This document shows positions 51,749 to 60,216 of a stretch of 64,000 nucleotides of DNA, one piece after another. The notes under the pieces were generated by a model, which saw only the letters and a program-made list of their open reading frames with translations, did no database searches and was not told where the DNA came from. Each line of letters begins with the position of its first letter. Position 1 is the first letter of the stretch. Position numbers and translations under genes: made by a program. The stretch covers positions 306,786-370,785 of the forward strand of contig JAEWHE010000041.1 in assembly GCA_023387965.1 (NCBI GenBank). The letters are read 5' to 3'. Source of the stretch: Bacteroidota bacterium (GTDB lineage Bacteria; Bacteroidota; Bacteroidia; Flavobacteriales; Flavobacteriaceae).

Positions 51749-52504
51749 TTACTCAATTGCAAATTCGTAATCAAATTCCTGGCTGTTCCCTTGATTGTCA
51801 CTTACTGTAAAGTGAACGTGGTAATCTCCAGTTGGTTGATTGGTTGGAATCAACAAATGTTTGTGGAAATTTACATTGGTTTGTCCTGCATAATCATTGT
51901 AAACCGCTTCAATATGTGGTGCTGAAGCATTAGTTTCATGATGCATTTCGATTGAAATCGTGGTAATTGGATTTGCAGAAGTAATTATACCTTCAATGTG
52001 CAAATCTTGACCCGGATGACCGTGAAAATTTCCTGGTGTTCCATGTCCAAATTCGGTCAAATTAACCGAAAACAAAGGCGAAGCCGAAATTATTTCTACT
52101 TCACGATCTACGCTTTGGCTGTTTCCATTTTGGTCCACAACTGTAAAATGCAAGTGATAATGACCAGATGGTTGATTAGCCGGAATCAAGATATGTTCAT
52201 GAAACGTAGCATTTAATTGACCGTTATAATTGGTAAAAGTTTGCGTAATTTCCGGAGCATTTGTATCAGTTTCATGATGCAATTCTACTACAACTGAAGC
52301 GATTTTTTGACTGGCCAAAATTTCGCCTTCCAAATGTAAATCTTGTCCCGCTGTAGCTTGTCCGGAATTTGCCGAACCAACTTCGGTTAAATCAATCTCA
52401 ATGTTGTTGGCAATCGTATCATTATTGTCATCACTGCTACATGAGGCAAAAAAAGTTGATAATACGACTGCGAATATTCCTAAAAATTTGGTGGTGTTTT
52501 TCAT
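51749..52504 (-). CDS. DUF4625 lipoprotein with two tandem domains, His-rich
   Basis: 251 residues. Lipobox FASCSSDDN at about residues 19-27. Two tandem copies of the DUF4625 domain (about residues 30-135 and 140-251) share matching segments: VVELHHETDTNAPE and SIEMHHETNASAPH, FHEHILIPANQPSGHYHLHF and FHKHLLIPTNQPTGDYHVHF. The repeated HH-E and H-H-F histidines are typical of metal-binding surface lipoproteins, but I have no direct proof. Its first ATG overlaps the stop of the small CxxC protein by 4 bases. Confidence 0.85.
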   Translation of the reverse strand: MKNTTKFLGIFAVVLSTFFASCSSDDNNDTIANNIEIDLTEVGSANSGQATAGQDLHLEGEILASQKIASVVVELHHETDTNAPEITQTFTNYNGQLNATFHEHILIPANQPSGHYHLHFTVVDQNGNSQSVDREVEIISASPLFSVNLTEFGHGTPGNFHGHPGQDLHIEGIITSANPITTISIEMHHETNASAPHIEAVYNDYAGQTNVNFHKHLLIPTNQPTGDYHVHFTVSDNQGNSQEFDYEFAIE

Positions 52505-52878
52505 TTTTTTATTAAATAAGTTTTTAAATTATAAATTGTATTCCAAAGGCTGAAAATCAGGGGAGGTGCTCGTTCTCTTTTGGTATAAACAATTTTTTCA
52601 AAAAACTCAAGGGGGAAATTGGTTATTGATTTTTTTATTTCCGAAGAAATGTTTTTTATTTCAAAAATGTAAAACGACTGACCGAAATAATGAACTTGCA
52701 ACTCACAAATAGGACAATGCGGTTCTTTTTTACTCAGAAGCGTTTTGCTGTGGGAAATGTTTTTATCGTCGCAATGATGCATCGTCAACTCGTGCAATGG
52801 TTTTAACGAAACTGTGAACATCACAAGCATCGCTAAAATTGCCGCTGTAAAAACAGATATGTTGACTTTTTTTATCAT
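52501..52878 (-). CDS. small exported CxxC/His protein of the metal cluster
   Basis: 125 residues from the ATG at 52878. A hydrophobic N-terminal segment (ISVFTAAILAMLVMFTV) may be a signal or anchor, followed by ELTMHHCDD, then CPICELQVHYFG, a CxxC zinc-ribbon-like pair, and a late RERAPPLI motif. The same order (His cluster, CxxCE, then R-x-PP) is in the protein at 55346-55681, so the two are members of one unnamed family flanking the TonB receptor. It starts 3 bp after the receptor stop codon and overlaps the DUF4625 gene by 4 bp. Confidence 0.75.
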   Translation of the reverse strand: MIKKVNISVFTAAILAMLVMFTVSLKPLHELTMHHCDDKNISHSKTLLSKKEPHCPICELQVHYFGQSFYIFEIKNISSEIKKSITNFPLEFFEKIVYTKRERAPPLIFSLWNTIYNLKTYLIKK

Positions 52879-52881
52879 CAA

Positions 52882-55260
52882 TTAAAATAGAAACGGAACT
52901 TTTACATTCATCACAAAGTTGCGTCCGGGTTCGGGAACGCCAATCAAACGGTAAAAACTGGTATGGTTGAAATTCTTCGAGTTGAGTAAATTTTGAACTT
53001 GAAAGTGAACGCCAATTTTTTGTTTTGACAAGAAAAAATCTGCGCCAAATTGAAGGTTAATCAGCTGGTAATCTGGGGTTTTGTTTTCTGGTGGAACGAT
53101 AAGATTTTGAGCCGCAACATATTTAAAATCGATTCCGGCAAAGGCATTCGGGAAGTTTTTCCCAAAATTTCCGTTATAAGAAAAATTAAATAGTACCGAA
53201 GCTGGTGGTGAAAAAGGCAACGTGAATCCTTTTTTTGCCCCAGACAATTGTTCAGAATAAACATATTCACCAATAATTTCTGCGGAATAATTTTGCGTAA
53301 AGCGATAATTCAGCTTCAATTCCGTGCCGTATTGCATCACTTTGCTTTGCGTGTATTCGTAAATTTGGTTTCCGGCTCCGTAGGAATAATCGAAATTTGC
53401 GGTAGGGTTGAGGTAAATATAATTAGTGAAATAATTTAAAAACGGACTCAAATCTGCCGAAAAATTATTTTTTTCAAAAGTCAAGCCTAAGTCAAATTGA
53501 TACGCTTCTTCCGGGTTGAGGTTAGCGTTTCCAAGTTCGTAGCTAAATTGATGGTAATTCACACCATTTGAAGCCAATTCTTTGGCAATCGGCATTCTGA
53601 AACTTTTGCCTACGTTGATTCGATAACTAAAATCTTCCAAATTATAATTGGCACCAATTCCCCAAGAAATATTGCCGAAATTTCGTTTCAAGGCAGTTGC
53701 TCGTTGCAAAAATGCTTCAGTATCGTTAATTGGCGAAGCAAACCAATCGAAATAATTTCCCGTTTTTATTTGCCCGAAATCATACCGAATTCCTGCGTTT
53801 ACCGTTAATTTTTCATTGATTTCAAATTGGTCTAAAGCAAAAATTCCGGCGTTAGTTTGTTCAAATTCCGGGATGACAAAACCCCAACCATCGATATTAT
53901 TGTCTTGGTGTTCGCCGTTGAAACCAATTGTTATTTGATGATTTCCAATCGAAAAAATATCTTTTGCGTTAAGCGAATACACATTTTTGCTGAATCCTCG
54001 CTCCAAAGTTTCCGGATAACGTAAATTCTCAGGATAAGTGGAAGGCATAAAACCATGCGGAATGTAGTCAGAAAATTCTTCTCTAAAATTATTTTGGTAA
54101 CCCAATTCAAGTTCCAAGCGATGGTTTTCAAAGGTAAATTTGGTTCGATTAATAACTTTAAAATGATTCACATCTTGATACGGATTTTGAATGTCTCGCG
54201 CCGAAAAATCATGTAAATCCGTGTCCACGTTTCGCGGTTCTAAGCCATGAGCATTAGCGAAAAGTCCGGATTTCATTTTGAAATTACTCACATAAAAAAC
54301 CGAGGAAAAATTGTCTTTCATCACTCCAAAATTTAAGTGGAGATTGAGCTCTTTTCCAGCCGTATTTCGCATTCTATTCTTAAAAAGTGGCGCTTGGTAA
54401 GAATAAATGTTGATAAAATCCACCGGAACTTTATAATCGGCATAATCCATTGAAGTGATTCTTGCATCGAAAAAAAGCGAATTTTTTCTGCCAAAGAGGT
54501 TTAAAGACCCACCATATAAATCGTTGTTCGTTTTGGCTGTCAAGTCGAGATTTCCGCCGAAAGTATTTTTTTCCGGTGCTTTTGCTTTTTCAATTTCTAC
54601 CACGCCACCAATCGCATCTGAGCCAAAAGCCAATGACGACGGACCTTTTACAATTTTTATTTTATTGACAGAAAATTGATCGATTTCCAGTCCGTGGTCC
54701 GAACCCCATTGTTGGCTTTCGTGTTTGACACCGTTTTCCGAGACGACAACTCTGTTAAAACCCAAACCGCGAATGATGGGTTTCGATTGTCCGGAACCAA
54801 TGGCAATTGTGCTGATTCCTCCAACTCGTTCGAGGGTTTGCATGAGGCTTCCGCCAAGATTTTTTTTCAGAAAATTTTCGTCTACTACTTCAATGCTGGT
54901 TGAAGTTTTTTGCTGTAATTGCTTCGTCTGATTTTCAGTAGTAACGGTTACGGATTCGAGGTTTTTGATTTCAGGAGTTAAAACGATTTTTAAATTTTGA
55001 CTTGAATTTATGGCAATGTTTTGCACGTTTTTTTGGTAACCAATAAATAAAATTTCTAACCGGTATTTTCCCGAAGCGATATTGATAAACTGGAATTTTC
55101 CGTTAGCGTCAGTAACTATTTGGTTTTGATTGAACGTAACTTGACTTCCCGGTAACGGTTGGTTTTGTTCGTTTACAACCTGGCCGGAAAATGTAAATTG
55201 AGCATGTGAAATTGTTGGAATTCCTAACAAAAGGAAACCTAAAAAAGTAAAAAAGCGCAT
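52882..55260 (-). CDS. TonB-dependent receptor of the metal-linked operon
   Basis: 792 residues. Signal peptide (ending TISHAQ), a carboxypeptidase-regulatory-like domain (~21-100), plug with QTLERVGGISTIAIGSG, IIRGLGFNRVVV and GSDAIGGVVEIE (~125-240), and barrel ending FVMNVKVPFLF. The segment HESQQWGSDHGLEID just after the plug entrance resembles receptors that I associate with zinc/heavy-metal uptake (ZnuD type), but the substrate is not shown by sequence. It is embedded with two CxxC small proteins and two His-rich DUF4625 lipoproteins, which supports a metal role. Confidence 0.88.
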   Translation of the reverse strand: MRFFTFLGFLLLGIPTISHAQFTFSGQVVNEQNQPLPGSQVTFNQNQIVTDANGKFQFINIASGKYRLEILFIGYQKNVQNIAINSSQNLKIVLTPEIKNLESVTVTTENQTKQLQQKTSTSIEVVDENFLKKNLGGSLMQTLERVGGISTIAIGSGQSKPIIRGLGFNRVVVSENGVKHESQQWGSDHGLEIDQFSVNKIKIVKGPSSLAFGSDAIGGVVEIEKAKAPEKNTFGGNLDLTAKTNNDLYGGSLNLFGRKNSLFFDARITSMDYADYKVPVDFINIYSYQAPLFKNRMRNTAGKELNLHLNFGVMKDNFSSVFYVSNFKMKSGLFANAHGLEPRNVDTDLHDFSARDIQNPYQDVNHFKVINRTKFTFENHRLELELGYQNNFREEFSDYIPHGFMPSTYPENLRYPETLERGFSKNVYSLNAKDIFSIGNHQITIGFNGEHQDNNIDGWGFVIPEFEQTNAGIFALDQFEINEKLTVNAGIRYDFGQIKTGNYFDWFASPINDTEAFLQRATALKRNFGNISWGIGANYNLEDFSYRINVGKSFRMPIAKELASNGVNYHQFSYELGNANLNPEEAYQFDLGLTFEKNNFSADLSPFLNYFTNYIYLNPTANFDYSYGAGNQIYEYTQSKVMQYGTELKLNYRFTQNYSAEIIGEYVYSEQLSGAKKGFTLPFSPPASVLFNFSYNGNFGKNFPNAFAGIDFKYVAAQNLIVPPENKTPDYQLINLQFGADFFLSKQKIGVHFQVQNLLNSKNFNHTSFYRLIGVPEPGRNFVMNVKVPFLF

Positions 55261-55345
55261 GAATTTCAGTGTCTGAAAATGATAATTGCCAACAAATTCC
55301 AGTAAAGAATTGTTGTGAAAAAAGTTTTCCTAAAAAATTAAATCA

Positions 55346-55681
55346 TTAGCAAGACGGTGGACCGCGATGGGAGGGAAGTGTTCCTGAAAAAGTGGAAATT
55401 TTTTCGGGAAGGGTGGTTTTTGGTTGTTTGGTGATGTCAATAAACCGAATGGTAGTAAATGTTTGCATTTGTGGCAAAGCGGCATTGGTAAATGCAAATT
55501 CGCAAACAAAACATTTTTCGTGATGGTGGTGTTTTTCTTGGATTTTTTTAAGATGAAGGGCAATTTCCGTAGTGTTTTCATCGTGGTGATGCGAATGCTC
55601 AAAAGCGTGCATGGCCTGAAACGCAATGGTAAATAACAGCGTAATGGCGATGGTTAGGCTTATGAGAGGAAATTTTTTCAT
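55346..55681 (-). CDS. small exported CxxC/His protein of the metal cluster
   Basis: 111 residues. Signal peptide (MKKFPLISLTIAITLLFTIA) followed by a histidine-rich patch (HAFEHSHHHDEN), another (EKHHHHEKCFVCE) with a CxxC pair, and a C-terminal HRGPPSC. Family order as in the 52501 protein. A metal chaperone or sensor role is a reasonable guess. The predicted -7 box lies only nine bases upstream, implying a leaderless or nearly leaderless transcript. Confidence 0.75.
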   Translation of the reverse strand: MKKFPLISLTIAITLLFTIAFQAMHAFEHSHHHDENTTEIALHLKKIQEKHHHHEKCFVCEFAFTNAALPQMQTFTTIRFIDITKQPKTTLPEKISTFSGTLPSHRGPPSC

Positions 55682-55689
55682 ACGGAATG

Positions 55690-55697
55690 CAAATGTA
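55690..55697 (-). promoter_or_regulatory. -7 box (TACATTTG, minus strand) of the metal cluster operon
   Basis: Exact TAnnTTTG match with its end 9 bases from the ATG at 55681. Transcription would begin within a few bases of the start codon. Confidence 0.5.
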
Positions 55698-55750
55698 GGG
55701 ATGTTTTTTTGAAAAGGCTTCCGGATTAAGAAAATATTTGGATTATTGCA

Positions 55751-55846
55751 GGGGTTGCGTTAGGGATGGAAGCGGCATCCTTTTATTAATTGCCTCGGGT
55801 TAAAAACCGAGGCAATTGACAAAAGATAAAGCGGACAGCCCGACCC
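55751..55846 (+). repeat. dispersed palindromic element, copy G (type II)
   Basis: It reads GGGGTTGCGTTAGGGATGG, then AAGCGGCATCCTTTT, a stem ATTAATTGCCTCGG / CCGAGGCAATTGAC with one G-T and one mismatch, then AAAAGATAAAGCGGACAGCC and CGACCC. Same ends as copy F in the opposite orientation. Confidence 0.8.
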
Positions 55847-55897
55847 AATTTTGCAGTTATTTTCTGGTTTGCAGTTTGGTTCTAAATTGGGGAACGC

Positions 55898-55930
55898 CAA
55901 AAAAAACGGCTGAAATTTCAACCGTTTTTG
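55898..55930 (-). terminator. intrinsic terminator of asd
   Basis: AAAACGGcTGAAATTTCAaCCGTTTT palindrome (7-bp arms plus AT inner arms) with A run at 55899-55906 giving the U tail on the minus transcript. Confidence 0.75.
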
Positions 55931-55934
55931 TGCT

Positions 55935-56924
55935 TTAAACTAAATTATTTTTGACGAGGTATTCGGCAATTTGAATGGTATTTGTGGCGGCACCTTTGCG
56001 AAGGTTGTCTGCCACAATCCACATGTTGAGTGTGTTGGGTTGCGACTCATCTCGACGGATTCTTCCTACAAAAACATCATCTTTTCCTTGGGCATATAGC
56101 GGCATTGGATAAGTAAAAGTGTCGGTGTTGTCCTGAAGCGTTACGCCTTCGGTTTCATGTAGAATTTTTCTTACTTCTGAAAGGTCGAAGTCGTTGTCGA
56201 ATTCGACATTTACGGCTTCGCTATGTCCGCCAACGATAGGCACGCGAACGGCTGTTGCGGTTACGGCGATGGTGTTATCCGAAAGAATTTTTTTGGTTTC
56301 GCGCACGAGTTTCATTTCTTCTTTGGTGTAGCCGTTATCTTCAAAAACGTCGCATTGCGGAATAGCATTTCGGTGGATTTGGTATTTGTAAGCCATCTCT
56401 CCTTTGTTTCCAACGTATTCGTTTTCAAGTTGTTGAACCGCTTTTACGCCGGTTCCCGTAATAGATTGATAGGTGGAAACGATGATGCGCTTGATTTTAT
56501 ATTTTTTGTGCAAAGGTGCCAATGCGAGAACCATCTGAATGGTGGAACAGTTGGGATTTGCGATGATTTTGTCGGATTTAGTCAGTTCTGAGGCGTTGAT
56601 TTCCGGAACAATTAGCTTTTTGGAAGTGTCCATTCGCCAAGCGGATGAATTGTCGATTACGGTAGTTCCTGCTTCGGCAAATTTTGGAGCCCATTCCAGA
56701 GAAGTTTCGCCTCCAGCCGAAAAAAGAGCAATTTGCGGTTGCATTTTGACTGCGGTTTCGAGGTTCACCACGCTGTATTTTTTACCTTGAAACTCGATTT
56801 CTTTCCCTACAGATTTTTCTGAAGCAACAGGGATTAATTCGGTTACGGGAAAATTTCTTTCAGATAATACTTGAAGCATTACTTCACCTACCATTCCGGT
56901 AGCGCCAACAACTGCAACTTTCAT
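55935..56924 (-). CDS. asd: aspartate-semialdehyde dehydrogenase
   Basis: 329 residues. NADP motif AVVGATGMVGEVMLQVL at residues 4-20, catalytic Cys126 in IANPNCSTIQM, and the His in VPIVGGHSEAVNVEF. It reduces aspartyl phosphate on the route to lysine, threonine, methionine and diaminopimelate. Single gene with its own terminator. The upstream gap to mscL is AT-rich. Confidence 0.97.
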   Translation of the reverse strand: MKVAVVGATGMVGEVMLQVLSERNFPVTELIPVASEKSVGKEIEFQGKKYSVVNLETAVKMQPQIALFSAGGETSLEWAPKFAEAGTTVIDNSSAWRMDTSKKLIVPEINASELTKSDKIIANPNCSTIQMVLALAPLHKKYKIKRIIVSTYQSITGTGVKAVQQLENEYVGNKGEMAYKYQIHRNAIPQCDVFEDNGYTKEEMKLVRETKKILSDNTIAVTATAVRVPIVGGHSEAVNVEFDNDFDLSEVRKILHETEGVTLQDNTDTFTYPMPLYAQGKDDVFVGRIRRDESQPNTLNMWIVADNLRKGAATNTIQIAEYLVKNNLV

Positions 56925-57043
56925 TTGCGATTTGAGTTAGGATTTATGATATTGGATTTAAGATATATGATTTATAGTTTATGATAAATGATGTTCTTTT
57001 GCAATTGCAAATATAATTGATATTCGAGAATTTTTTTAATGAA

Positions 57044-57076
57044 ATAAAAAAAACCGCTCCATGTCTGGAACGGTTT
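57044..57076 (-). terminator. intrinsic terminator of mscL
   Basis: AAACCGCTCC (57051-57060) with GGAACGGTTT (57067-57076); the mismatch is a G-U pair in minus RNA. A run at 57044-57053 gives the U tail for minus transcription. Confidence 0.8.
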
Positions 57077-57101
57077 GGTTAGAATATATAATGTAGCGGT
57101 A

Positions 57102-57485
57102 CTAAGGACGATTTTTTAGTGCGTCACGGATTTCCATCAACAATTTTTCTTCATTTGAAGGTGCTGGTGGTGCTGCAGGAGCGGCTTCTTCTTTTTTACG
57201 TAAGGAGTTGATGCCTTTTACAATCATGAACAACACGATGGCTACAACAAAGAACGAAATTACGTTTGATAAGAAATTTCCGTACTTAACGCTGTTCCAT
57301 TCCAGCGAGGCAATGTCTTTTACGCCGGCAGCTTCTAGAGCAGGATTTAAAATTAATGGCGTGATAACATCGTCAACTAATGATTTTACGATGGCGCTAA
57401 ATGCTGCCCCAATTACAACCCCTATCGCGAGGTCGATTACGTTTCCTTTTAAAGCGAATTCCTTAAATTCTTTTACTACTCCCAT
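57102..57485 (-). CDS. mscL: large-conductance mechanosensitive channel
   Basis: 127 residues. FKEFALKGNVIDLAIGVVIGAAFSAIVKSLVDDVITPLI (about residues 6-44) is the pore-lining TM1 and the conserved N-terminus; TM2 is about residues 72-95 (VISFFVVAIVLFMIVKG). The charged C-terminal helix EEKLLMEIRDALKNR follows. It opens under membrane tension to release osmolytes. Standard length. Confidence 0.96.
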   Translation of the reverse strand: MGVVKEFKEFALKGNVIDLAIGVVIGAAFSAIVKSLVDDVITPLILNPALEAAGVKDIASLEWNSVKYGNFLSNVISFFVVAIVLFMIVKGINSLRKKEEAAPAAPPAPSNEEKLLMEIRDALKNRP

Positions 57486-57555
57486 AAGTTTTTTGTTTTG
57501 GTTACAATTGCTAAAGTAAAAAATAATTTAACATTTGAAGTTTAATAATTTGTTT

Positions 57556-58545
57556 TTATTTTTCCAGCATCTCAATGTATTGCGAGGGTGTGAATCCGGT
57601 GTGCTTCTTGAACACCCTATTAAATGTGGATTGTTGTTCAAATCCGGCTTCAAAGTACAAGTGTTCAATGGTGAATTTTTTGTGAGCGGATTCGTTGAAT
57701 TTTTCTACAACATAATTTACGCGATGTTCGTTTATCAAATCGCGGAAATTTTTTCCAAATGCCACGGATAATGCCCGAGAGAGATAATTAGTATTTGTAT
57801 TGAGGTCTTTTGCCATCATCGCCATATTAAAATCGGGATTTTTAAATGGCTGTTCGTTTGTGAAATAATCTATTATCCGGTCGTGTAATTCAGCTGCTTT
57901 TTCTTTTGACAGTTCGTATTTCAGTTCAAATTGTTCATCAACAACCGAGTCTTTTGAAGTGTTTTCGCCTAAAATGTCAATGTTGGTTTGAAGTTTTAGA
58001 AACTGACTGTTGTAAAATAAAATTAGAAATGAAAAGTAAATGACGAAAAAAATGATTGAATAGTCTTGTATTTTATTGATAAACAGATCAGTGACTGAAT
58101 GATGACGAATAGTTTCGATGCCAAGCCACGATGAAATTTGAGGCGTAAAATAACACAATGCCAAAAGGAAAATTGCCGTGATTACGGCTTTTTTAATATT
58201 CGTAACCATCAGTACAAGCATCACCAAGGGTACATAATATAAATAGATGATAAATGACGCCTGGTAAATAAACAAGCTGAAAATAAATACTAATATCATC
58301 ATGGATGTGGCAAGGATGGCATATATGGTTTTAAATTCAAAACGGGTTTTTGAAAGCATATAACCGATATATCCGACTACTAAAAATACGCAAATCAGGA
58401 GTTCAATAGGAACCAATGTTTTATAACCAATTGTTGGTAAATATAATGACAGTATGATCCAGTAACCCACGATACCCATAATAGAGTATAAGAGCATCTT
58501 TCCGAATTCGTGTCTTTTAGAATGTAATAGTTTTAAATAATCCAT
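57556..58545 (-). CDS. membrane-bound AraC-family regulator, first of two paralogues
   Basis: 329 residues. The first about 185 residues hold six TM segments (about 17-37, 44-62, 72-91, 95-112, 115-134, 160-180). A cytoplasmic AraC-type DNA-binding domain follows (about residues 225-325) with the two helix-turn-helix motifs KDLNTNTNYLSRALSVAFGKNF and AGFEQQSTFNRVFKKHTGFTPSQYIEM. Such fusions sense a membrane signal and bind DNA. Its paralogue at 58657-59631 is next upstream on the same strand. The divergent neighbour is the giant adhesin gene. Confidence 0.85.
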   Translation of the reverse strand: MDYLKLLHSKRHEFGKMLLYSIMGIVGYWIILSLYLPTIGYKTLVPIELLICVFLVVGYIGYMLSKTRFEFKTIYAILATSMMILVFIFSLFIYQASFIIYLYYVPLVMLVLMVTNIKKAVITAIFLLALCYFTPQISSWLGIETIRHHSVTDLFINKIQDYSIIFFVIYFSFLILFYNSQFLKLQTNIDILGENTSKDSVVDEQFELKYELSKEKAAELHDRIIDYFTNEQPFKNPDFNMAMMAKDLNTNTNYLSRALSVAFGKNFRDLINEHRVNYVVEKFNESAHKKFTIEHLYFEAGFEQQSTFNRVFKKHTGFTPSQYIEMLEK

Positions 58546-58656
58546 ACTGCTCTAATTATTGTTTTTATAGAAAAAAATTGAGGCAAATATTAAAGTGTTA
58601 AAATATTTAACAAAGTTGGGCTTTAAGAGTGTATTTACGGCTTTGAGTAGGAATAA

Positions 58657-59631
58657 CTATAGGTCATGTATTTTCTGAAAGTATTCTGATGGGGTGCTTC
58701 CTGTAATGTCCTTGAATCTGCGATTGAAAGTAGTTTGTTGTTTGAATCCTGCACGTTTATATATTTCTTCAAGGGTTCTGCCATTTCGAGATTCTATTTC
58801 CTTTTTGACCATTTCAATTCTATATTCTTGGACGAATTCAGTGAAACTTTTTCCGCCCTCATGATTTAATGCTCTAGAAACGTATGTAGGATTTGATTTC
58901 AATTTTAGAGCCAGTGTCTGGATCGAAAATTCTGGATCGGTAAAAGGTTTTTTTTCTTCTACAAATACAATAATTTTTTCATATAACTTCTGCATTGGTG
59001 TACTATTTTCCTTGGTGTCAGTGTCCGTTTGCTGGCTACTCATAATTTTTGTGGTTTCGATAATATTATCAATTTTGCTCAAAGCGTTATGATAATAAAG
59101 AATAAGCATCGAAAGATAAATTACGATTGCTTGAATGATATAGCTCAAATACCCTAACACCTTTTTTTGGTGGGGTGAAATTTCTAAAGGCTGAGAAAGA
59201 TCAAAAAATTCTGCAATGGATGGCATAAAAAAGCAAAAAATAAGTGTAATAATGGATATGCTGAAAGCTTTTAAAATGGAAGATTGGACTAAGAACATTA
59301 AAATTACAGGGATATAAAATAAGCAAGGGATCATTGATTTGTGGATGGTTACCAAGCTAAGATATGTTACCAAAATATAGAGTCCGATAGAAATAATGCT
59401 AAGAATTGGCCAAAAGATAAAATTTTTTCGAGTAGCTAAATAACAAAAATAGGAAGTAATGAGCATACTGAAAAAAACAGTAGGCTGGTCAATAGAAAAT
59501 TTATAATCGCCAAAATACTTCAAACACAGGATTAGTAAATTATAGAATATAAAAATCCCCAAAAACGAAAAAATTAGACGTTTCCCGAATTCGTTTCTTA
59601 AATAATGTTTTTCAGTTAAATACTTCTCCAT
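58657..59631 (-). CDS. membrane-bound AraC-family regulator, second paralogue
   Basis: 324 residues from the ATG at 59631 (chosen because MEKYLTEKHYLRNEFGKR aligns with the paralogue start). Six TM segments in the first ~190 residues, then the AraC domain (ALKLKSNPTYVSRALNHEGG, AGFKQQTTFNRRFKDITGSTPSEYF). The two paralogues share NEFGK/HEFGK near the N-terminus and the whole HTH layout. The start codon lies 585 bp from the adhesin gene start on the other strand; the shared gap is a natural place for binding sites. Confidence 0.85.
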   Translation of the reverse strand: MEKYLTEKHYLRNEFGKRLIFSFLGIFIFYNLLILCLKYFGDYKFSIDQPTVFFSMLITSYFCYLATRKNFIFWPILSIISIGLYILVTYLSLVTIHKSMIPCLFYIPVILMFLVQSSILKAFSISIITLIFCFFMPSIAEFFDLSQPLEISPHQKKVLGYLSYIIQAIVIYLSMLILYYHNALSKIDNIIETTKIMSSQQTDTDTKENSTPMQKLYEKIIVFVEEKKPFTDPEFSIQTLALKLKSNPTYVSRALNHEGGKSFTEFVQEYRIEMVKKEIESRNGRTLEEIYKRAGFKQQTTFNRRFKDITGSTPSEYFQKIHDL

Positions 59632-60216
59632 ACCCATTATTGTAATGCAAGGCAAGTTATTAACTATTTCCAGAAAATTGTTAATTACCGTCGTTTTTTA
59701 AACGGACAAAGAAAGTTAATTTAAATAAATTATACAGCTAAATCTTAAAAAAAAGCCATAAAGGTACTCAACTGGTTCTTATAATGTTCTGAATAACTGT
59801 AATTTAATTGTTGAAGCAAGTTATTTTAAGAAATCGCTATGGTGAATACTCCTTGTGTTAAACAAAATGACAAATATTTGTTTTTATAAAAAATGCGCTG
59901 GAAAATTGCCGGTGTTAGTTTTATGCATTGCTATTAAATCCAACACAAAATTTTAGTCCCAAGCTACTATTTCAAATTTTTATAATGCGATGAATTTAAT
60001 TATAAACATTTAAAAAAAATTGCAACTATGATGAATAAAAAGTAAATCGTGAACCGTACTCGGTGTCTTAATTTTTTATCCCCAATCACATAAACATATT
60101 CTATTTTCCAAAACGTACAAGCCAAACAGCTTGCTTTTGGTGTCTATATTAATTTTTAACAGTAGGTAAAAATTTAAAATGAGGTAAAGTAAATCTTTGC
60201 TTAAAATCCAAAAACA
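59632..60216. other. 585-bp divergent intergenic region upstream of the giant adhesin
   Basis: No open frame of convincing length. It contains a repeat of GCAAGTTATT (about 59650 and 59817), a short imperfect palindrome CCAAACAGCTTGCTTTTGG (about 60122-60140), and a weak -7 box AATCTTTG at 60192-60199, 18 bp before the adhesin ATG. The length and AT content suit regulation of both the AraC genes and the adhesin. Confidence 0.5.
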
